This document shows, piece after piece, positions 32,471 through 44,713 of a DNA stretch of 64,000 bases. Source of the DNA: Aegilops tauschii subsp. strangulata (taxonomy: Eukaryota > Streptophyta > Magnoliopsida > Poales > Poaceae); NCBI RefSeq assembly GCF_002575655.3, contig NC_053038.3, positions 146,460,885-146,524,884 of the forward strand, read 5' to 3'. Each line of letters begins with the position of its first letter. The first letter of the stretch is position 1. The notes under the pieces are model-generated. The model was not told the origin of the DNA. It was given only the letters and a program-made list of their open reading frames with translations, and ran no database searches. The translations under genes were made by a program, and so were the position numbers.

Positions 32471-33761
32471 TGATGCCTCATCTTCTAAGGTATTGGGTCT
32501 TGGCAAGGTTGTCATTTCTCATGATCCCACAATCGAGAAAGTCATGCTTGTTGAGTCCCTTGCATACAACTTACTTTCCGTTCGTCAACTTGCACTCATG
32601 TGCTTTGCCACTTTCTTTGATATAGATACCCTAGCTCTCTTGTGGAGAAAGGCTCTTAAAGTAACCTTTGTTGGGCATGTCGAGAACAGTCTATATGTGA
32701 TTAACTTCTCGGAGCGACCCACTAAGACCGCGACATGCCTAATGGCTAAAGTTGACGTGGGATGGCTTTGGCATCGCCGTTTTGCCCACGTCAATGTGAG
32801 ATCTTTGCAAATTCTTCTCAAGGGGGACCATGTTCGTGGACTAACAAATGTTAGTTTTGCCAAAGATCGTCCTTGCAATGCTTGTATCGAAGGAAAGCTA
32901 CATGAGAAGGCTCACCCATCCACTACTATCATATACTCGAAGAGGCCCTTGGAGCTCTTTCACATGGATCTCTTTGGGCCTCCATCCTTTGATAGTCTTG
33001 GGGGTAGAAAGTATTGCTTGGTGATTGTGTATGATTATTCAAGATACACTTGGGTATATTTCTTCAAGAGGAAGAGTGAGACCCAACAAACTATCATCGA
33101 CTTTGCAAATGAAGCTCAACGTCAAAACAATGCAGAGATCTTGACGATAAGAAGTGACAACGACACCGAGCTCAAGAACTACACCTTGGATGAGTTTCTT
33201 AGTGATGAGGGGATTAAGCATCAATATTCCGCACCTTACACCCCTCAACAAAATGGTGTAGCGGAGAGGAAGAACCGGATGTTGATGGATGCAGCAAGGA
33301 CAATGATGGCGGAGTTCAAGTATCCGTACAACTTTTGGGCCGAAGCCATCAACACCGCTTGTCATGCATCCAATCGGCTCTATCTCTGCAAAGGCTTGAA
33401 CAATACTCCATATGAGATACTCACCGGTAACAAGCCCAACCTCAAGTACTTCCGGGTGTTCGGGTGTAAGTGTTTCATTCTCAAGAAAGGTGTTCGTTTG
33501 TCTAAATTTGAGGCTAGAGCTCATGAGGGCATATTTGTTGGTTATGCTACAAACTCTCATGCTTACCGTGTCCTCAATAAGTCCACGGGACTTATTGAGG
33601 AGACATGTAACATGGAGTTTGATGAGAATAACGGCTCCAAAGTGGAGCAAAGTGGTACTTGTGATGTAGGTGATGAAATTCCTCCCCAAGACATAAGAAG
33701 AATGGGTGTTGGTCATATTCTACCCATTGAGGAACCCCTTGTGGCCGAAGGAGAAGGATAA
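32466..33761 (+). pseudogene. Integrase of the copia element
   Basis: One frame of about 430 codons. It carries the GAG-pre-integrase H-H-C-C zinc finger (WHRRFAHVNVRSLQ … CNACIEGK), then the DDE core: D in LFHMDLFGP, D in TIRSDND, and E in NGVAERKNR, with YSAPYTPQQNGVAERKN. The glycine usual after the second Asp segment (SDNG) is an Asp here. It continues into the copia-type C-terminal block (YFRVFGCKCFILKKG; EGIFVGYATNSHAYRV) and stops at TAA 33759. The ORF lacks its own start, being the middle of a polyprotein. The minus-strand ORF 33039-33716 is a shadow of this gene. Confidence 0.85.
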
Positions 33762-34395
33762 TGTTCCACTCAAGTGGAACCATCACCAACCCAAGACCCA
33801 CACGCTTCCGAAGAACAAACTGAAGGCCCTCAACCAAATGAACAAGATCAAGGGCAAGATCAACCTCAAGATGGTGGTGTAACACCAATTGATGCCCAAT
33901 GTCAAGTTCTCACCACCAAGCAAGTTCAAGATCAAGAGCAAGCTCAAGAACAAGAACAAGCTCAAGACGACACTCAAGATGATCAAGTTACTGCTCCTCA
34001 ACTCTCTCATCAGGAGGAATTGGAGCATTGTGCCACCAAGATTGCATCCAAGCTCACTACCAAAGATCATCTCATGATGAATGTGCTTGGAAGCTTAAGA
34101 AAGGGGTAAGCACTCGTAGACAATTAGCAAACTATTGTGAACATCAGGCGTTTGTTTCTTGTGTTGAACCCCAAAAGGTCTATGAGGCGCTCGAGGATCA
34201 GGATTGGCTTAATGCCATGCATGAAGAACTCAACAACTTCGAGCACAACAAGGTGTGGAGATTGGTGCCAAGGCTAGAGGGGAACCATAATGTCCTTGGA
34301 ACCAAGTGGATATTCAAGAACAAGCAAGATGCTCATGGGATTATCATTCGCAACATGGCTCGTTTGGTAGCACAAGGCTACTCCCAAGTCGAGGG
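33762..34395 (+). pseudogene. Integrase-RT linker and RT N-terminus, cut by a nested element
   Basis: After the stop, a Gln/Asp-rich linker (QVQDQEQAQEQEQAQDD) runs in the same frame to 34109. RT then starts in another frame: VEPQKVYEALEDQDWLNAMH, NKVWRLVPR, LGTKWIFKNK and ARLVAQGYSQVEG. RT breaks exactly after VEG, where the gypsy element (TSD gaggg) is inserted. RT resumes at 43400. Confidence 0.85.
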
Positions 34396-35579
34396 TGTCG
34401 GTGTACAAAAGTAGGGGCTCTCCTTTTGACCCCTTTACTTGTGCACGGGCAGTCAGAGCCGCGCCCTGCGGCCACCCTTAGCAGGGCAGAGGAGGGGAGC
34501 CGGAAAGAAGCCGGGGCACAAGACAGTCAAGGCAACACCAAGACTAGAAACACCAAAGAGCAAGAGAGCGAGGTGGACTTCCCCGGCAAGGCTCTTGCCG
34601 GGGCGGCCTTCACGGCCCCGGCAAGAGCCTTGCCGGGGCAACTTTCCCAACGCCATCAGAGCGAGCCACCCTTGAGCCCAAGGGTTCCAAACACCGTCAA
34701 CAACTACATTGGAACCAAGGCTCGGGAGGCACCTCCGCGGTGGCATGCAGATCTTTGTCAAGATCATAGACACACAATCAGATGAGGACCAGAAGACAAA
34801 GACCCTCGGCGGGATCCTAGCCGAGGGGATCCACAAGACCCCCGGCAAGCGCCTTGCCGGGGACGACTGCAATGCCATGGCAAGACCCTTGCTGGGCCCC
34901 CGGTAAGACCCTTGCTGAGGGCATCAGCGGGGCCACTGCCAGGCCCGCACCAGCCAAGACCACCGCCGTCCCCAAGCAGCTGCTAGCTCAACCAGCTGGG
35001 CAGGCACCTGCGTGGCGACGAGCGGCCTCTACACCAACTCAGCATGCACCTGCGTGGTGGCATGCAGATCTTCGTGAAGGCCCTATCATCGCGCCACCTC
35101 AGCTGCCTGCCTGCCTACATGGCACCGCACGCATCGCTGGCCTGGGCGCGTGTTGAAGCGAAGCGGAGCGGCGACGGACGGAGCGGGCCTCGTTCCCGTC
35201 CCCAATAAATCTAATGGACACCTAAGTAGCGCATTTAATGCACTTTTTCCTGTAACGCCGGGCGATAAGCTCGCGCACTGTAGACCTTTCCACCTCCCGT
35301 GTGCCACTGTGGCAACCCCTTTTGCCTATAAAAGGAGGCCCAAGGCAACCAGGAGAAGGATTCGGCTCTTTTGGGCAAGTTACACCTCGTAGCTAGCTCA
35401 AGAACACAAGAACACTCAATACATCCACCAAAGCAGGACTAGGGTATTACGCGTCCTCGCGGCCCGAACCTGGGTAAACGATCCGTGTGCTTCCTATTAG
35501 ACCTGCTCTTCTGACAACCCCGCGCCCGCCGACCGTAGTAGGCATTCCTGTGATCCCATAGGTGTCGTTCCCACCGACA
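34396..35579 (+). repeat. 5' LTR (1184 bp) of the non-autonomous gypsy element
   Basis: TGTCGGTGTACAAAAG…CCCACCGACA. TATA box cctataaaagg at about 35325. Shared module gcaggactagggtattac plus ggcccgaacctgggtaaac at 35432-35479. The 3' copy is 42223-43399. Confidence 0.9.
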
Positions 35580-35583
35580 TCTT

Positions 35584-35602
35584 TGGCACGCCAGGTAGGG
35601 GG
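35584..35602 (+). other. Primer-binding site
   Basis: TGGCACGCCAGGTAGGGGG, four bases after the LTR; it shares CCAGGTAGGGG with the primer site of the element at 49191. Confidence 0.75.
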
Positions 35603-36236
35603 TATGGCGCAGTTGTGGGAATCTGGTTTAGCAGCCAGCCTAGCACTTTCTCGTGGCCACGGCTTCCAAAGAAGAAGACGGCCAAGAGGATGACACTGCC
35701 TGCGAGCATGAAGGACGCCGACGGCGACAGGAAAGCTAAGTCACACCGGACTTTAAACATTTCCTTTTTATATAAGGTTATTCCCCTCGGAGATCTCATT
35801 CTTTGTATGGAAAACCTGCACGCAAAGGGGCCCTCCCGCGATTGGCAACGCCCTTGTTCTGTTTCGAGTCCGCTCAACAGCTCAAGCGGTTGCGTCGAGA
35901 GTGGCAGGGTAGCCTTCCGCAACTGGCAACGCTCTCGAATCAAGCTCGACAGTTCGAGCGGCCACATTGAGGGCGGTAAGGTGGTTCGTCGGGCAGCAAG
36001 CGCACCCGGCAGGCTATCGAGGATCTGTCCTCGAAGAGCCGCGCCCTGGGTTACGCGCCGGCTAGCCTACCCGATTAACGTAGGGTGCAATACAGAGAAA
36101 GAAATTGAACAGGAAAATAACATTCACTGATTCGAAAGTACTGAGAGTTATAGTACATCAATTGTTGCTGCGGTTCTAACTAAAGATAGAAATTGTCTTG
36201 GTCCTGAACCTGCAGTGACGATAAGAAGCGGGGTGC
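35603..36236 (+). other. Leader of the non-autonomous gypsy element
   Basis: No gag recognisable. The short frame 35615-36130 ends in a stop and matches nothing I know. It may be remnant leader or gag joined by deletion to the antisense-gene region. Confidence 0.4.
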
Positions 36237-39200
36237 CTAGTCCCGGCGCTGGCCCTCTACCCTCTGGAATCTATCGATGTCGCTGATGATGGGCTCGATA
36301 CGCTCCTTGAGCGGCGCGAGGTCCACACCCTCTGGCAAGCTCTCCAGTGCAGCATCGAAGTCGAGGTTGGGATTCCAGTATGCCACCTTGGTGAGAACCT
36401 TGGTCATGGCACCCCGGCAAAGCCGCCGGGCCTCATTGGCCAGGAAAGTCGCCCTGGTGGAGCGGAAATGCTCCAGGGCTCCAAGAACACCCTCGAAGAA
36501 TAGGGTCAGCCTAGCATTGGAGGTCATGTTGCGATCCTGGGCATACCTCACATTTGGCATACCCATGGTGGCCAGCTGCATGGTGATCCTGCCGGCGACG
36601 TCCTCGAGGCGGCTGATCCAGCGATTCTCGCCCTCCACAAAATCCTTGTGGTTGGTGGCTTCTTTCTTCCGCTGCAGCTTCTCGGCCTCCAGATCCTTGG
36701 CCAACATCTCCTCCCGAGCCTTGGCCTGTGAGAGCATCTCCTCGAGGACCTCCAGCTTCAACTTCAGGTCTTTGATGGAGTCGTTGGCCTTGGAGAGCTT
36801 CTCATCCTTGCCGAGGACTGCGCCCGGCACCTCCGCCAGGGCACCATTGAGCGTGTCCTTCTCCTTGGCCAGCTTCCGGGTCTAGTCCTTCAGCCCGTCC
36901 CACTCCACCTCCAGCTCCTTCACCCTGTCGGCGTGAGCCAGAGCCTGGGCATCGAGGTCCTCCTTGTGCCTCTGCTCCAGCTCCTGGGTCCGCTGAACGA
37001 CGAGCTTCTCCACCTCCTCATCCTTGCCGCGGAGCGTTGCAGCAAGCTTCTCCTCACGCGCGGCAAGATCCTCCTCCCGGGAGTTCAGCGCGGCCTGGTG
37101 CTGGGTTCGAGCGGCCTCGGCTGCAACGGCCAAGTTCTCTGCCATCTCCTGCGCCTTCTCGATGTCGGCCCCCTTCATGGTGAGCTCCACGTCGCACTTG
37201 GCCAGCTCACACTGGGCGACCTTCAGCTCCTCACAAGCCTGGTGGAATCAAGTCTGCGTCTCGGCGATGCGCACCTTGAGGTCCGCCTCCGCCTTGTCCA
37301 CCGTTGCCATCCTAGACTTGGCCTTGTCCAGGCGGGCGCGGTGGAGCGCCTGGAGCTTCCGGAAATTGGCGCCCATGGCCTGGAGAAACCGCTCCTCCTG
37401 AGAACTGTCGCCACCGGTGCTCGGTTTGTCAACAACCTCGAGCCCGGCGGCGGCAAGCACCTCTTCGTCGAACACCTCTCACTCGATGGGCGCCCTAGAG
37501 CTCGACGACCCTGGGAGGTGGACGAAAAGGTCTTCGCTCACCCTCAGATACCTGCCAGAGCCAGAGGCAGCGGAGGAGGAAGGCTGGTCATCAACCACCT
37601 CCTCCTCGGCAGCGGCCTTGCCGGCCTCCCCGGCAGGCCCCTTGTCGGCCTCCTCGGCAGTAGCCTTGCCGGGCTCCCCGGCAGGCCCCTTGGCGGCGTC
37701 CTCAGCAGTGCCCTTGGCGACCTCCTCGGCGGTGATCTTCTCGGCCTCCGCCTCGGCGGCCTTGGCGACATCCTCGATAACGGTGTCTATGTCCTCCTGG
37801 TCCGCCGACGGATGATCTGGATACCAAGAAGGGGATGAGGAGAAGCCAAGACCAAGAGTCAGAAAGGACAGAAAAAGAACAGGGACGGAAGGCGAGTGAC
37901 TTACCCGTGCCAGGCTGGGAAGCAGAGGTCCCCTCCCCGCCAACATTTGGCGCCGAGGCAAAGCCACCAGCGCCCAGGTTTTCCTCCTCCTCCTCTGTGT
38001 GCATGGGCTCGGTGCTTGGCGCCCTTGCCGGGGATGCCCCTCGGGGCGGCGTAGTCGATGGGGGTGGCGTGTTGGGGGTAGCCCTCTGTGGCTCCTCCTG
38101 CTGCTGTCCTCCTCCTGCAACCACGGCAAGGTCAGCACAAAGCGATCGTGCCCCCAACACACGTCGACGAGGGGTGAGTGGTGAACTTACGCTGGGGGCT
38201 GCTGTCCGGGCTGCTTAACACCACCAGCGATGAACCGGAAATCCCTGTCGGGGGCTGGCCGCTCGCCGAAGCCCTGGCTCTCTTCACCCTCTGGGCCAGT
38301 GTCTCCGCATCCCTTCAAAGATGAAGAGAATCAAGATAAGTGGCACGGTCCAAGGGGGACGGAGATGACAGAAAAGAGACAAGATACTTACTCGTCCTCC
38401 ACCTCCTCCTGTGCTGCTTTCCTCTTCCTCCTTGGGCTGAGGGACCCAAAGTCGAAGGTGACCTCCGCGTCGACGTCTGCCGGGGGAGGGGAGGAAGGTG
38501 GAGTCTGGACGCGCTTGGATGAAGTGGAGTGAAGGAAATATGCCCTAGAGGCAATAATAAAGTATTATTTATTTCCTTGTATCATGATAAATGTTTATTA
38601 TTCATGCTAGAATTGAGTTAACCGGAAACATAATACATTTGTGAATATATAGACAAACAGAGTGTCACTAGTATGCCTCTACTTGACTAGCTCGTTAATC
38701 AAAGATGGTTATGTTTCCTAGCCATAGACATAAGTTGTCATTTGATTAACGAGATCACCTCATTAGGAGAATGACGTGATTGACTTGACCCATTCCGTTA
38801 GCTTAGCACTCGATCGTTTAGTATGTTGCTATTGCTTTCTTCATGACTTATACATGTTCCTATGACTATGAGATTATGCAACTCCCGTTTACCGGAGGAA
38901 CACTTTGTGTGCTACCAAACGTCACAACGTAAATGGGTGATTATAAAGGTGCTCTACAGGTGTCTCCAAAGGTACTTGTTGGGTTGGCGTATTTCGAGAT
39001 TAGGATTTGTCACTCCAATTGTCGGAGATGTATCTCTGGGCCCACTCGGTAATGCACATCACTATAAGCCTTGCAAGCATTGTGACTAATGAGTTAGTTG
39101 CGGGATGATGTGTTACGGAACGAGTAAAGAGACTTGCCGGTAATGAGATTGAACTAGGTATCGAGATACCGACGATCAAATCTCGGGCAAATAACACACC

Positions 39201-41818
39201 GGTGACAAAGGGAACAACGTATGTTGTTATGCGGTCTGACCGATAAAGATCTTCGTAGAATATGTGGGAGCCAATATGGGCATCCAAGTCCCGCTATTGC
39301 TTATTGACCGGAGACGTGTCTCGGTCATGTCTACATAGTTCTCGAACCCGTAGGCTCCGCACGCTTAACGTTACGATGACAGTTTTATTGAGTTTTGATG
39401 TACCGAAGGAGTTCGGAGTCCCGGATGAGATCGGGGATATGACGAGGAGTCTTGAAATGGTCGAGACGTAAAGATCGATATATTGGACGACTATATTCGG
39501 ACTTCGGAAAGGTTCCGAGTGATTCGGGTATTTTTCGGAGTACCGGAGAGTTACGGGAATTCGTATTGGGCCTTAATGGGCCATACGGGAAAGGAGAGAA
39601 AGGCCTCAAAAGGTGGCCGCACCCCTCCCCATGGTCTGGTCCGAATTGGACTAGGGAAGGGGGGCGCACCCTTCCTTCTTTCTCCTTCCCCCTTCCCTTC
39701 TCCTACTCCCACAAGGAAAGGAGGAGTCCTACTCCCGGTGGGAGTAGGACTCCCCCCCTATGGCGCGCCTCTCCCCTTGGCTGGCTGCCTCCCCCTTGCT
39801 CCTTTATATACGGGGGCGGGGGGCACCCCAGAGACACAACAATTGATTCTTGAGATCTCTTAGCCGTGTGCGGTGCCCCCCTCCACCATATTACACCTTG
39901 ATAATACCGTTGCGGAGCTTAGGCGAAGCCCTGCGTCGGTGGAACATCATCATCGTCACCACGCCGTCGTGCTGACAATACTCTCCCTCAACACTCGGCT
40001 GGATCGGAGTTCGAGGGATGTCATCGAGCTGAACGTGTGTAGAACTCGGAGGTGCCGTACGTTCGGTACTTGATCGGTCGGATCATGAAGACGTACGACT
40101 ACATCAACCGCGTTGTGATAACGCTTCCGCTGTCGGTCTACGAGGGTACGTGGACAACACTCTCCCCTCTCGTTGCTATGCATCACCATGATCTTGCGTG
40201 TGCGTAGGAAAATTGTTGAAATTACTACGTTCCCCAACAAGGAGGCAGATGCTTTCTCCTTCGCCACCGCAGCCTTCACCAATTTCTTCGTGGCCGCGGC
40301 CCTCGTTTGGTGCGCGGACGCCTCCTGAGCTTGCCGGGGCTGCACAACCCTGCCGGGCCGAACCGGCTCGCCAGAGGTGGCCCGTCGCAAGACTGGCCCT
40401 CTCCCCGTGGCCGGAGGGTCGACAGCCTCGGCCTCCTCTGACGATGACTCGTCGACCACATCTTCGATTAGGGGAGCCCCGATGCCGGCGCTACTGGCCT
40501 CCCCAGCGGACTCCGCCCACTGGGCGAGCTCATTCTCCACCGCGGCCGCTGCGGCCTTATCCTCCACGCCGTCGGCGCTGCCGGCCTCCTTAGCGAGCTC
40601 TGCCTCCACCGCCCTGGCGGCGATGTAGTCCAGCTCCGCCTGGGTGGTGTCCTGGACGAGCCGTGGCTCGGCGGTGACGTACTCCTCCTCTAGGGAGTCG
40701 AAGAACTCCTGCACTTGGTCCTCCGGTGGCTCAGACCAATTTGGGATGAGGCTGTGTGCATTGAACTCCGGCATCATGGCGATGATGTCGCTCCAACGCG
40801 AATTGTTGCACAGCGGGACCACCCCCGCCGGCAACTTAACCAAGGGCCCCTTGGCGACCTTGCCGGCCTTCGCGGCGCCCTTCGCTGCCTTGCCGGACCG
40901 CTCGACCTCGCCGTCGCGGTTCACATCGAACTGGAAGAGACGCTGGTAGAAGTGGGCGTGCCCCATCACCGTGAAGCTGTGGTCCAAGCCAGGTCGGAGC
41001 CTCATGATGTCAGCGGCGTTCGTAAAGAGCCAGGCCGGCCTCCCCTATTTGTGCAGCGGAGCGATTCGGCGGCGGATGAAATCCGCCCCGATCATCTCAA
41101 GGGTGAGCCCGGCCTTAGTGAGACGAAGGATCCTAGCGGTGGCGACCGTGAGCTTCTTGTAGTCGACATCGACATTGCTACAGTCGTTTTTGCGGACCGG
41201 CGGCGCCTGGCGAACCTCGCAGAATGCTAGTGGGTCCTTCTCCTCAATCCAGCACCACCGGCCTCGCCACTCCTCCCACCTCCCCTTCTGGGCGCCGTCC
41301 GGATATGTCTCTTTCTCCTGGGTCCTAGGGATCCAAGCGACACAACCGGAAATGGCGCCCCCCTTTTGGATGCGAGGGAAGAAATAGTGGCGGAAGAGCG
41401 CCGTGTTGGGATGCACCCTGGCGAAACCCTCGCAGAGGTGCGCAAAAAGAGTCATGCACGCCACGGCATTTGGAGTAAAATCCAGAAGGTGGAAGTCGTA
41501 GGTGTGCATGATGTCACTGAAGAAATCAGAGAAGGGGGGCAGAGGTCGCAAAGAAAAGTAGTCGATGAAGAACGGGTACCGATTCGGGTCGGCTTCGGTG
41601 AAGGCGGCGGGGATGACGCGCGTGGCCGGATGCCCCGTCGTCTCGCTTCCCGTCTTGCACCCCCGCAGGTGCTTGAAGCAGTCCCGGAGCTCGACCGCGT
41701 CGACCGTCGATGGGAAGTAGGCGTGCTGTGTCCGCCGCACAGCCAACCCGCTCTCCGGCGGCTCCTTCACCCCGGTGTCCTTGGCCACTTCCTTGCCTCA
41801 GCTGGTCTTGGGTGCCAT
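36237..41818 (-). pseudogene. Antisense gene: putative gypsy-type transposon domain plus long coiled coil
   Basis: Minus strand. The ATG at 41818 (MAPKTS) is followed by TGA at 41800. The same frame then carries a domain resembling the Pfam 'putative gypsy type transposon' family: RPLPPFSDFFSDIMHTYDFH, LTPNAV-like DFTPNAVACMTLFAHLCEGF, HPNTALFRHYFFPRI. A TAG at 41047 precedes an acidic region ending at the solo LTR (40239). Beyond it (38529 down) are exons with consensus GTAAGT donors and AG acceptors: introns 38391-38313, 38190-38115 and 37904-37817. The last exon is a long coiled coil (REEDLAAREEKLAATLRGKD; KDLKLKLEVLEEMLSQAK) ending at 36237, with three more stops (about 37479, 37248, 36882). 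Antisense ORFs of this kind are known in Tat-lineage gypsy elements; their role is not established. At least five nonsense codons and the inserted LTR make this copy dead. Plus-strand ORFs here are shadows. Confidence 0.75.
38530..40239 (+). repeat. Solo LTR of the BARE-1/WIS/Angela copia family (1710 bp)
   Basis: Starts TGAAGGAAATATGCCCTAG (the family consensus is close to TGTTGGAAATATGCCCTAG) and ends attactacgttccccaaca. Flanking 5-mers are tggag (38525-38529) and aggag (40240-40244), a TSD with one mismatch. TATA box tttatatacggg at 39801. No internal sequence, so the element was reduced by LTR-LTR recombination. It splits the antisense gene of the host element. Confidence 0.9.
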
Positions 41819-42222
41819 GGCGGCTACGGGAAGCGAGGAATGGAGGATGGCAAAGGCGCGGCGGCGGCGGCGAGTGAAAGCAATAGCTTGAGAAGGAGGA
41901 AGAAGGGGACGGCGGTTCCGAGATTCGGGAAAGCGCGAAGGGTAAATGAGCAGCGTGCCCGCGGTTATTCCTTTTTACGGGGAAGGCGCGGGCCGCCTCT
42001 TTTCCCATTAACTGCGATGTGACGCATGTGCGCGGGAACCGCCCCACGCATGGCCCCCACGTCACGCACGATCCTCCACGTCGCAGGTTCAATGCGGGTC
42101 GTGGGGAAGCGCAGCGGACGAACAGTTACTGCGGTAAAAATCGGCCCCACCTGCCCGCACACCATTCTGGGCCTGGCCCAACAACGCGTCGCGCTTATGT
42201 GTGGCGCAGACCCGGGGGCTCC
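41819..42222 (-). promoter_or_regulatory. Upstream region of the antisense gene and 3' end of the host element
   Basis: GC-rich sequence between the antisense ATG and the 3' LTR. On the plus strand it closes with the polypurine tract acccgggggctcc (42210-42222). An antisense promoter must lie here or in the LTR if the gene was transcribed; no clear TATA box is seen on the minus strand. Confidence 0.4.
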
Positions 42223-43399
42223 TGTCGGTGTACAAAAGTAGGGGCTCTCCTTTTGACCCCTTTACTTGTGCACGGGCAGTCAGAGCCGCGCGCCGCGGCC
42301 ACACTTAGCAGGGCAGATGAGGGGAGCCAGAAAGAAGCCGGGGCACAAGACGGTCAAGGCAACACCAAGACCAGAAACACCAAAGAGCAAGAGGGCGAGG
42401 TGGACTCCCCCGGCAAGGCTCTTACCGGGGCGGCCTCCGTGGCCTCAGCAAGAACCTTGCCGGGGCAACTTGCCCAACGCCAGCAGAGCGAGCCACCCTT
42501 GAGCCTAAGGGTTCCAAACACCGTCAACAACTACATTGGAACCAAGGCTCGGGAGGCACCTCCGTGGTGGCATGCAGATCTTTGTCAAGATCATAAACAC
42601 ACGATCAGATGAGGACCAGAAGACGACGACCCTCGGTGGGATCCTAGCCGAGGAGATCCACAAGACCGCCGGCAAGCGCCTTGCCGGGGACGACTACAAC
42701 GCCATGGCAAGACCCTTGTCGGGCCCCGGCAAGACCCTTGCCGAGGGCATCAGCGGGGCCACTGCCAGGCCTGCACCAGCCAAGACTCCACCGCCGTGCC
42801 CAAGCAGTTGCTAGCTCAACCAGCTGGGCGGGCACCTGCGTGGCGAAGGGCGGCCTCTACACCAACTCAGCAAGCACCTGCGTGGTGGCATGCAGATCTT
42901 CGTGAAGGCCCTGCCACCGGGCCACCTCAGCTGCCTGCCTGCCTACTTGGCACCACATGCATCGCTGGCCTAGGCGCGTGTCGAAGCGAAGCCGAGCGGC
43001 GACGGACGGGACGGGCCTCGTTCCCGTACCCAATAATGCTAATGGACACCTAAGTAGCTTATTTAATGTGCTTTGTCCTGTAACGCCGGGCGATAAGCTC
43101 GCGCACTGTAGACCTTTTCACCTCCTGTGTGCCACTGTGGCAACCCCTTTTGCCTATAAAAGGAGGCCCGAGGCGACTAGGAGAAGGATTCGGCTCTTTT
43201 GGGCAAGTTACACCCCGTAAATAGCTCAAGAGCACTCAATACATCCACCAAAGCAGGGCTAGGGTATTACGCATCCTCGCGGCCCGAACCTGGGTAAATG
43301 ATCTGTGTGCTTCCTGTTAGACCTGCTCTTCTCACAACCCCGCGCCCGCCGACCGTAGTAGGGATTCCAGTGATCCCATAGGTGTCGTTCCCACCGACA
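42223..43399 (+). repeat. 3' LTR (1177 bp) of the non-autonomous gypsy element
   Basis: Same termini and TATA box (cctataaaagg, about 43152) as the 5' LTR; seven bases shorter. Confidence 0.9.
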
Positions 43400-44713
43400 G
43401 AGGGTATCTCCTACGGTGAAACCTTTGCTCCTATTGCTCACCTTGAATCTATTTGTTTGTTGATTGCCTATGCTTCTCATCATAACTTCAAGTTGCAACA
43501 AATGGATGTGAAGAGTGCTTTTATTAATGGTCCTATTAATGAGTTGGTGTATGTCAAACAACCCCCAGGGTTTGAGGATCCCGAGTTCCCCAATAATGTG
43601 TACCAACTCGATAAGGCACTCTATTTCCTTAAACAAGCCCCACGTGTGTGGTATGAGCATCTTACCGAGTTGTTGCAAGATCTTGGGTTTGAAATTGGGA
43701 AAATCGACCCCACTCTTTTTACTAAGAAGGTCAAAGGGGAGTTGTTTGTATGCCAACTATATGTTGATGATATTATCTTTGGTTCTCCTAACAAAGCTTT
43801 CAATGAGGAGTTTGCCACTCTCATGACCTCGAAGTTCAAGATGTCCATGATGGGAGAGTTGATGTTCTTTCTTCGGTTCGAAATCAAACAAAGAAGAGAA
43901 GGAACCTTCATCAACCAAGCCAAATATACTCAAGACATGCTCAAGAGATTCAAGCTAAGTGATGTCAAGCCGACTTCCACTCCAATGCCCGTCAAATGCC
44001 AACTTGACATAGATCCCAATGGTAAAGCGGTTGATCAAAAGGTATATCGTTCCATAATTGGCTCCTTGCTTTACCTTTGTGCATCTAGACCGGATATCAT
44101 GTTGAGTGTGGGAATTTGTGCATGGTTTCAAGCCTCACCTAACGAAAGCCACTATGTGGCGGTCAAGCGAATCTTTCGATATTTGGCTCATACCCCAAAC
44201 TTTGGCTTATGGTACCCAAGACGAGCTAACTTCAACCTTGTGGGCTTTTCGGACTCGGATTGGGCGGGAGACAAAGTGGATAGGAAGTCAACTTTTGGAG
44301 GGTGCCAATTTCTTGGTTGCTCTTTGGTGATTTGGTCTTCTAAGAAGCAAAGTTTTGTGTCTCTCTCGTCCACCAAAGCGGAGTATGTGGCCGCTGGTAG
44401 TTGTTGTGCTCAACTTTTATGGACGAGGCAAACTTTAAAGGATTACGGTGTCATTTGTGACAAAGTGCCTCTTTGGTGTGACAATGAAAGTGCCATCAAG
44501 ATTTCTCTCAACCCGGTGCAACACTTCAAGATGAAGCATATTGAGATTCAGTATCACTTCATCCAGGATCACATTAGGCGAGGGGAGATCAGGCTCAACT
44601 ATGTCAACACTCATGATAACCTTGCACACATTTTCATGAAGCCATTGGATGAAGCAAGATTTCGCGAGTTAAGGCATGAGCTAAATATCATTGATTTGAG
44701 CAATGTGGGTTGA
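43400..44713 (+). pseudogene. Reverse transcriptase-RNase H of the copia element, C-terminal part
   Basis: It resumes at the duplicated gaggg in the RT frame: SYGETFAPIAHLES, QQMDVKSAFINGP, then the catalytic LYVDDIIFG. RNase H follows: VGFSDSDWAGDKVDRKST, SLSSTKAEYVAAGSC and LWCDNESAIKI, closing at TGA 44711. About 437 codons are open, so this part is intact; only the nested element and upstream lesions disable it. Copies RNA into DNA and removes the RNA template in an intact element. Confidence 0.9.

Larger units (their letters stand above)
34396..43399 (+). mobile_element. Non-autonomous gypsy-type element, 9004 bp, TSD gaggg, no pol
   Basis: Flanked by gaggg (34391-34395 and 43400-43404) within the copia RT. 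LTRs are 34396-35579 and 42223-43399. A primer-binding site follows the 5' LTR and a polypurine tract (acccgggggctcc) precedes the 3' LTR. The 6.6-kb interior has no gag, protease, integrase or RT on the plus strand. Instead it carries a large multi-exon gene on the minus strand (36237-41818), itself split by a solo LTR. The primer site and antisense gene resemble those of the 49191-58467 element, suggesting the Tat lineage. Confidence 0.9.

Noticed and set aside
33039..33716. 225-codon minus-strand ORF
   Set aside because: Exact shadow of the copia integrase; the plus frame has the HHCC and DDE motifs.
36933..37838. 301-codon plus-strand ORF rich in Leu, Arg and Gly
   Set aside because: Mirror of the antisense coiled-coil exon; the complement has heptads and proper splice sites, this frame has no domain.
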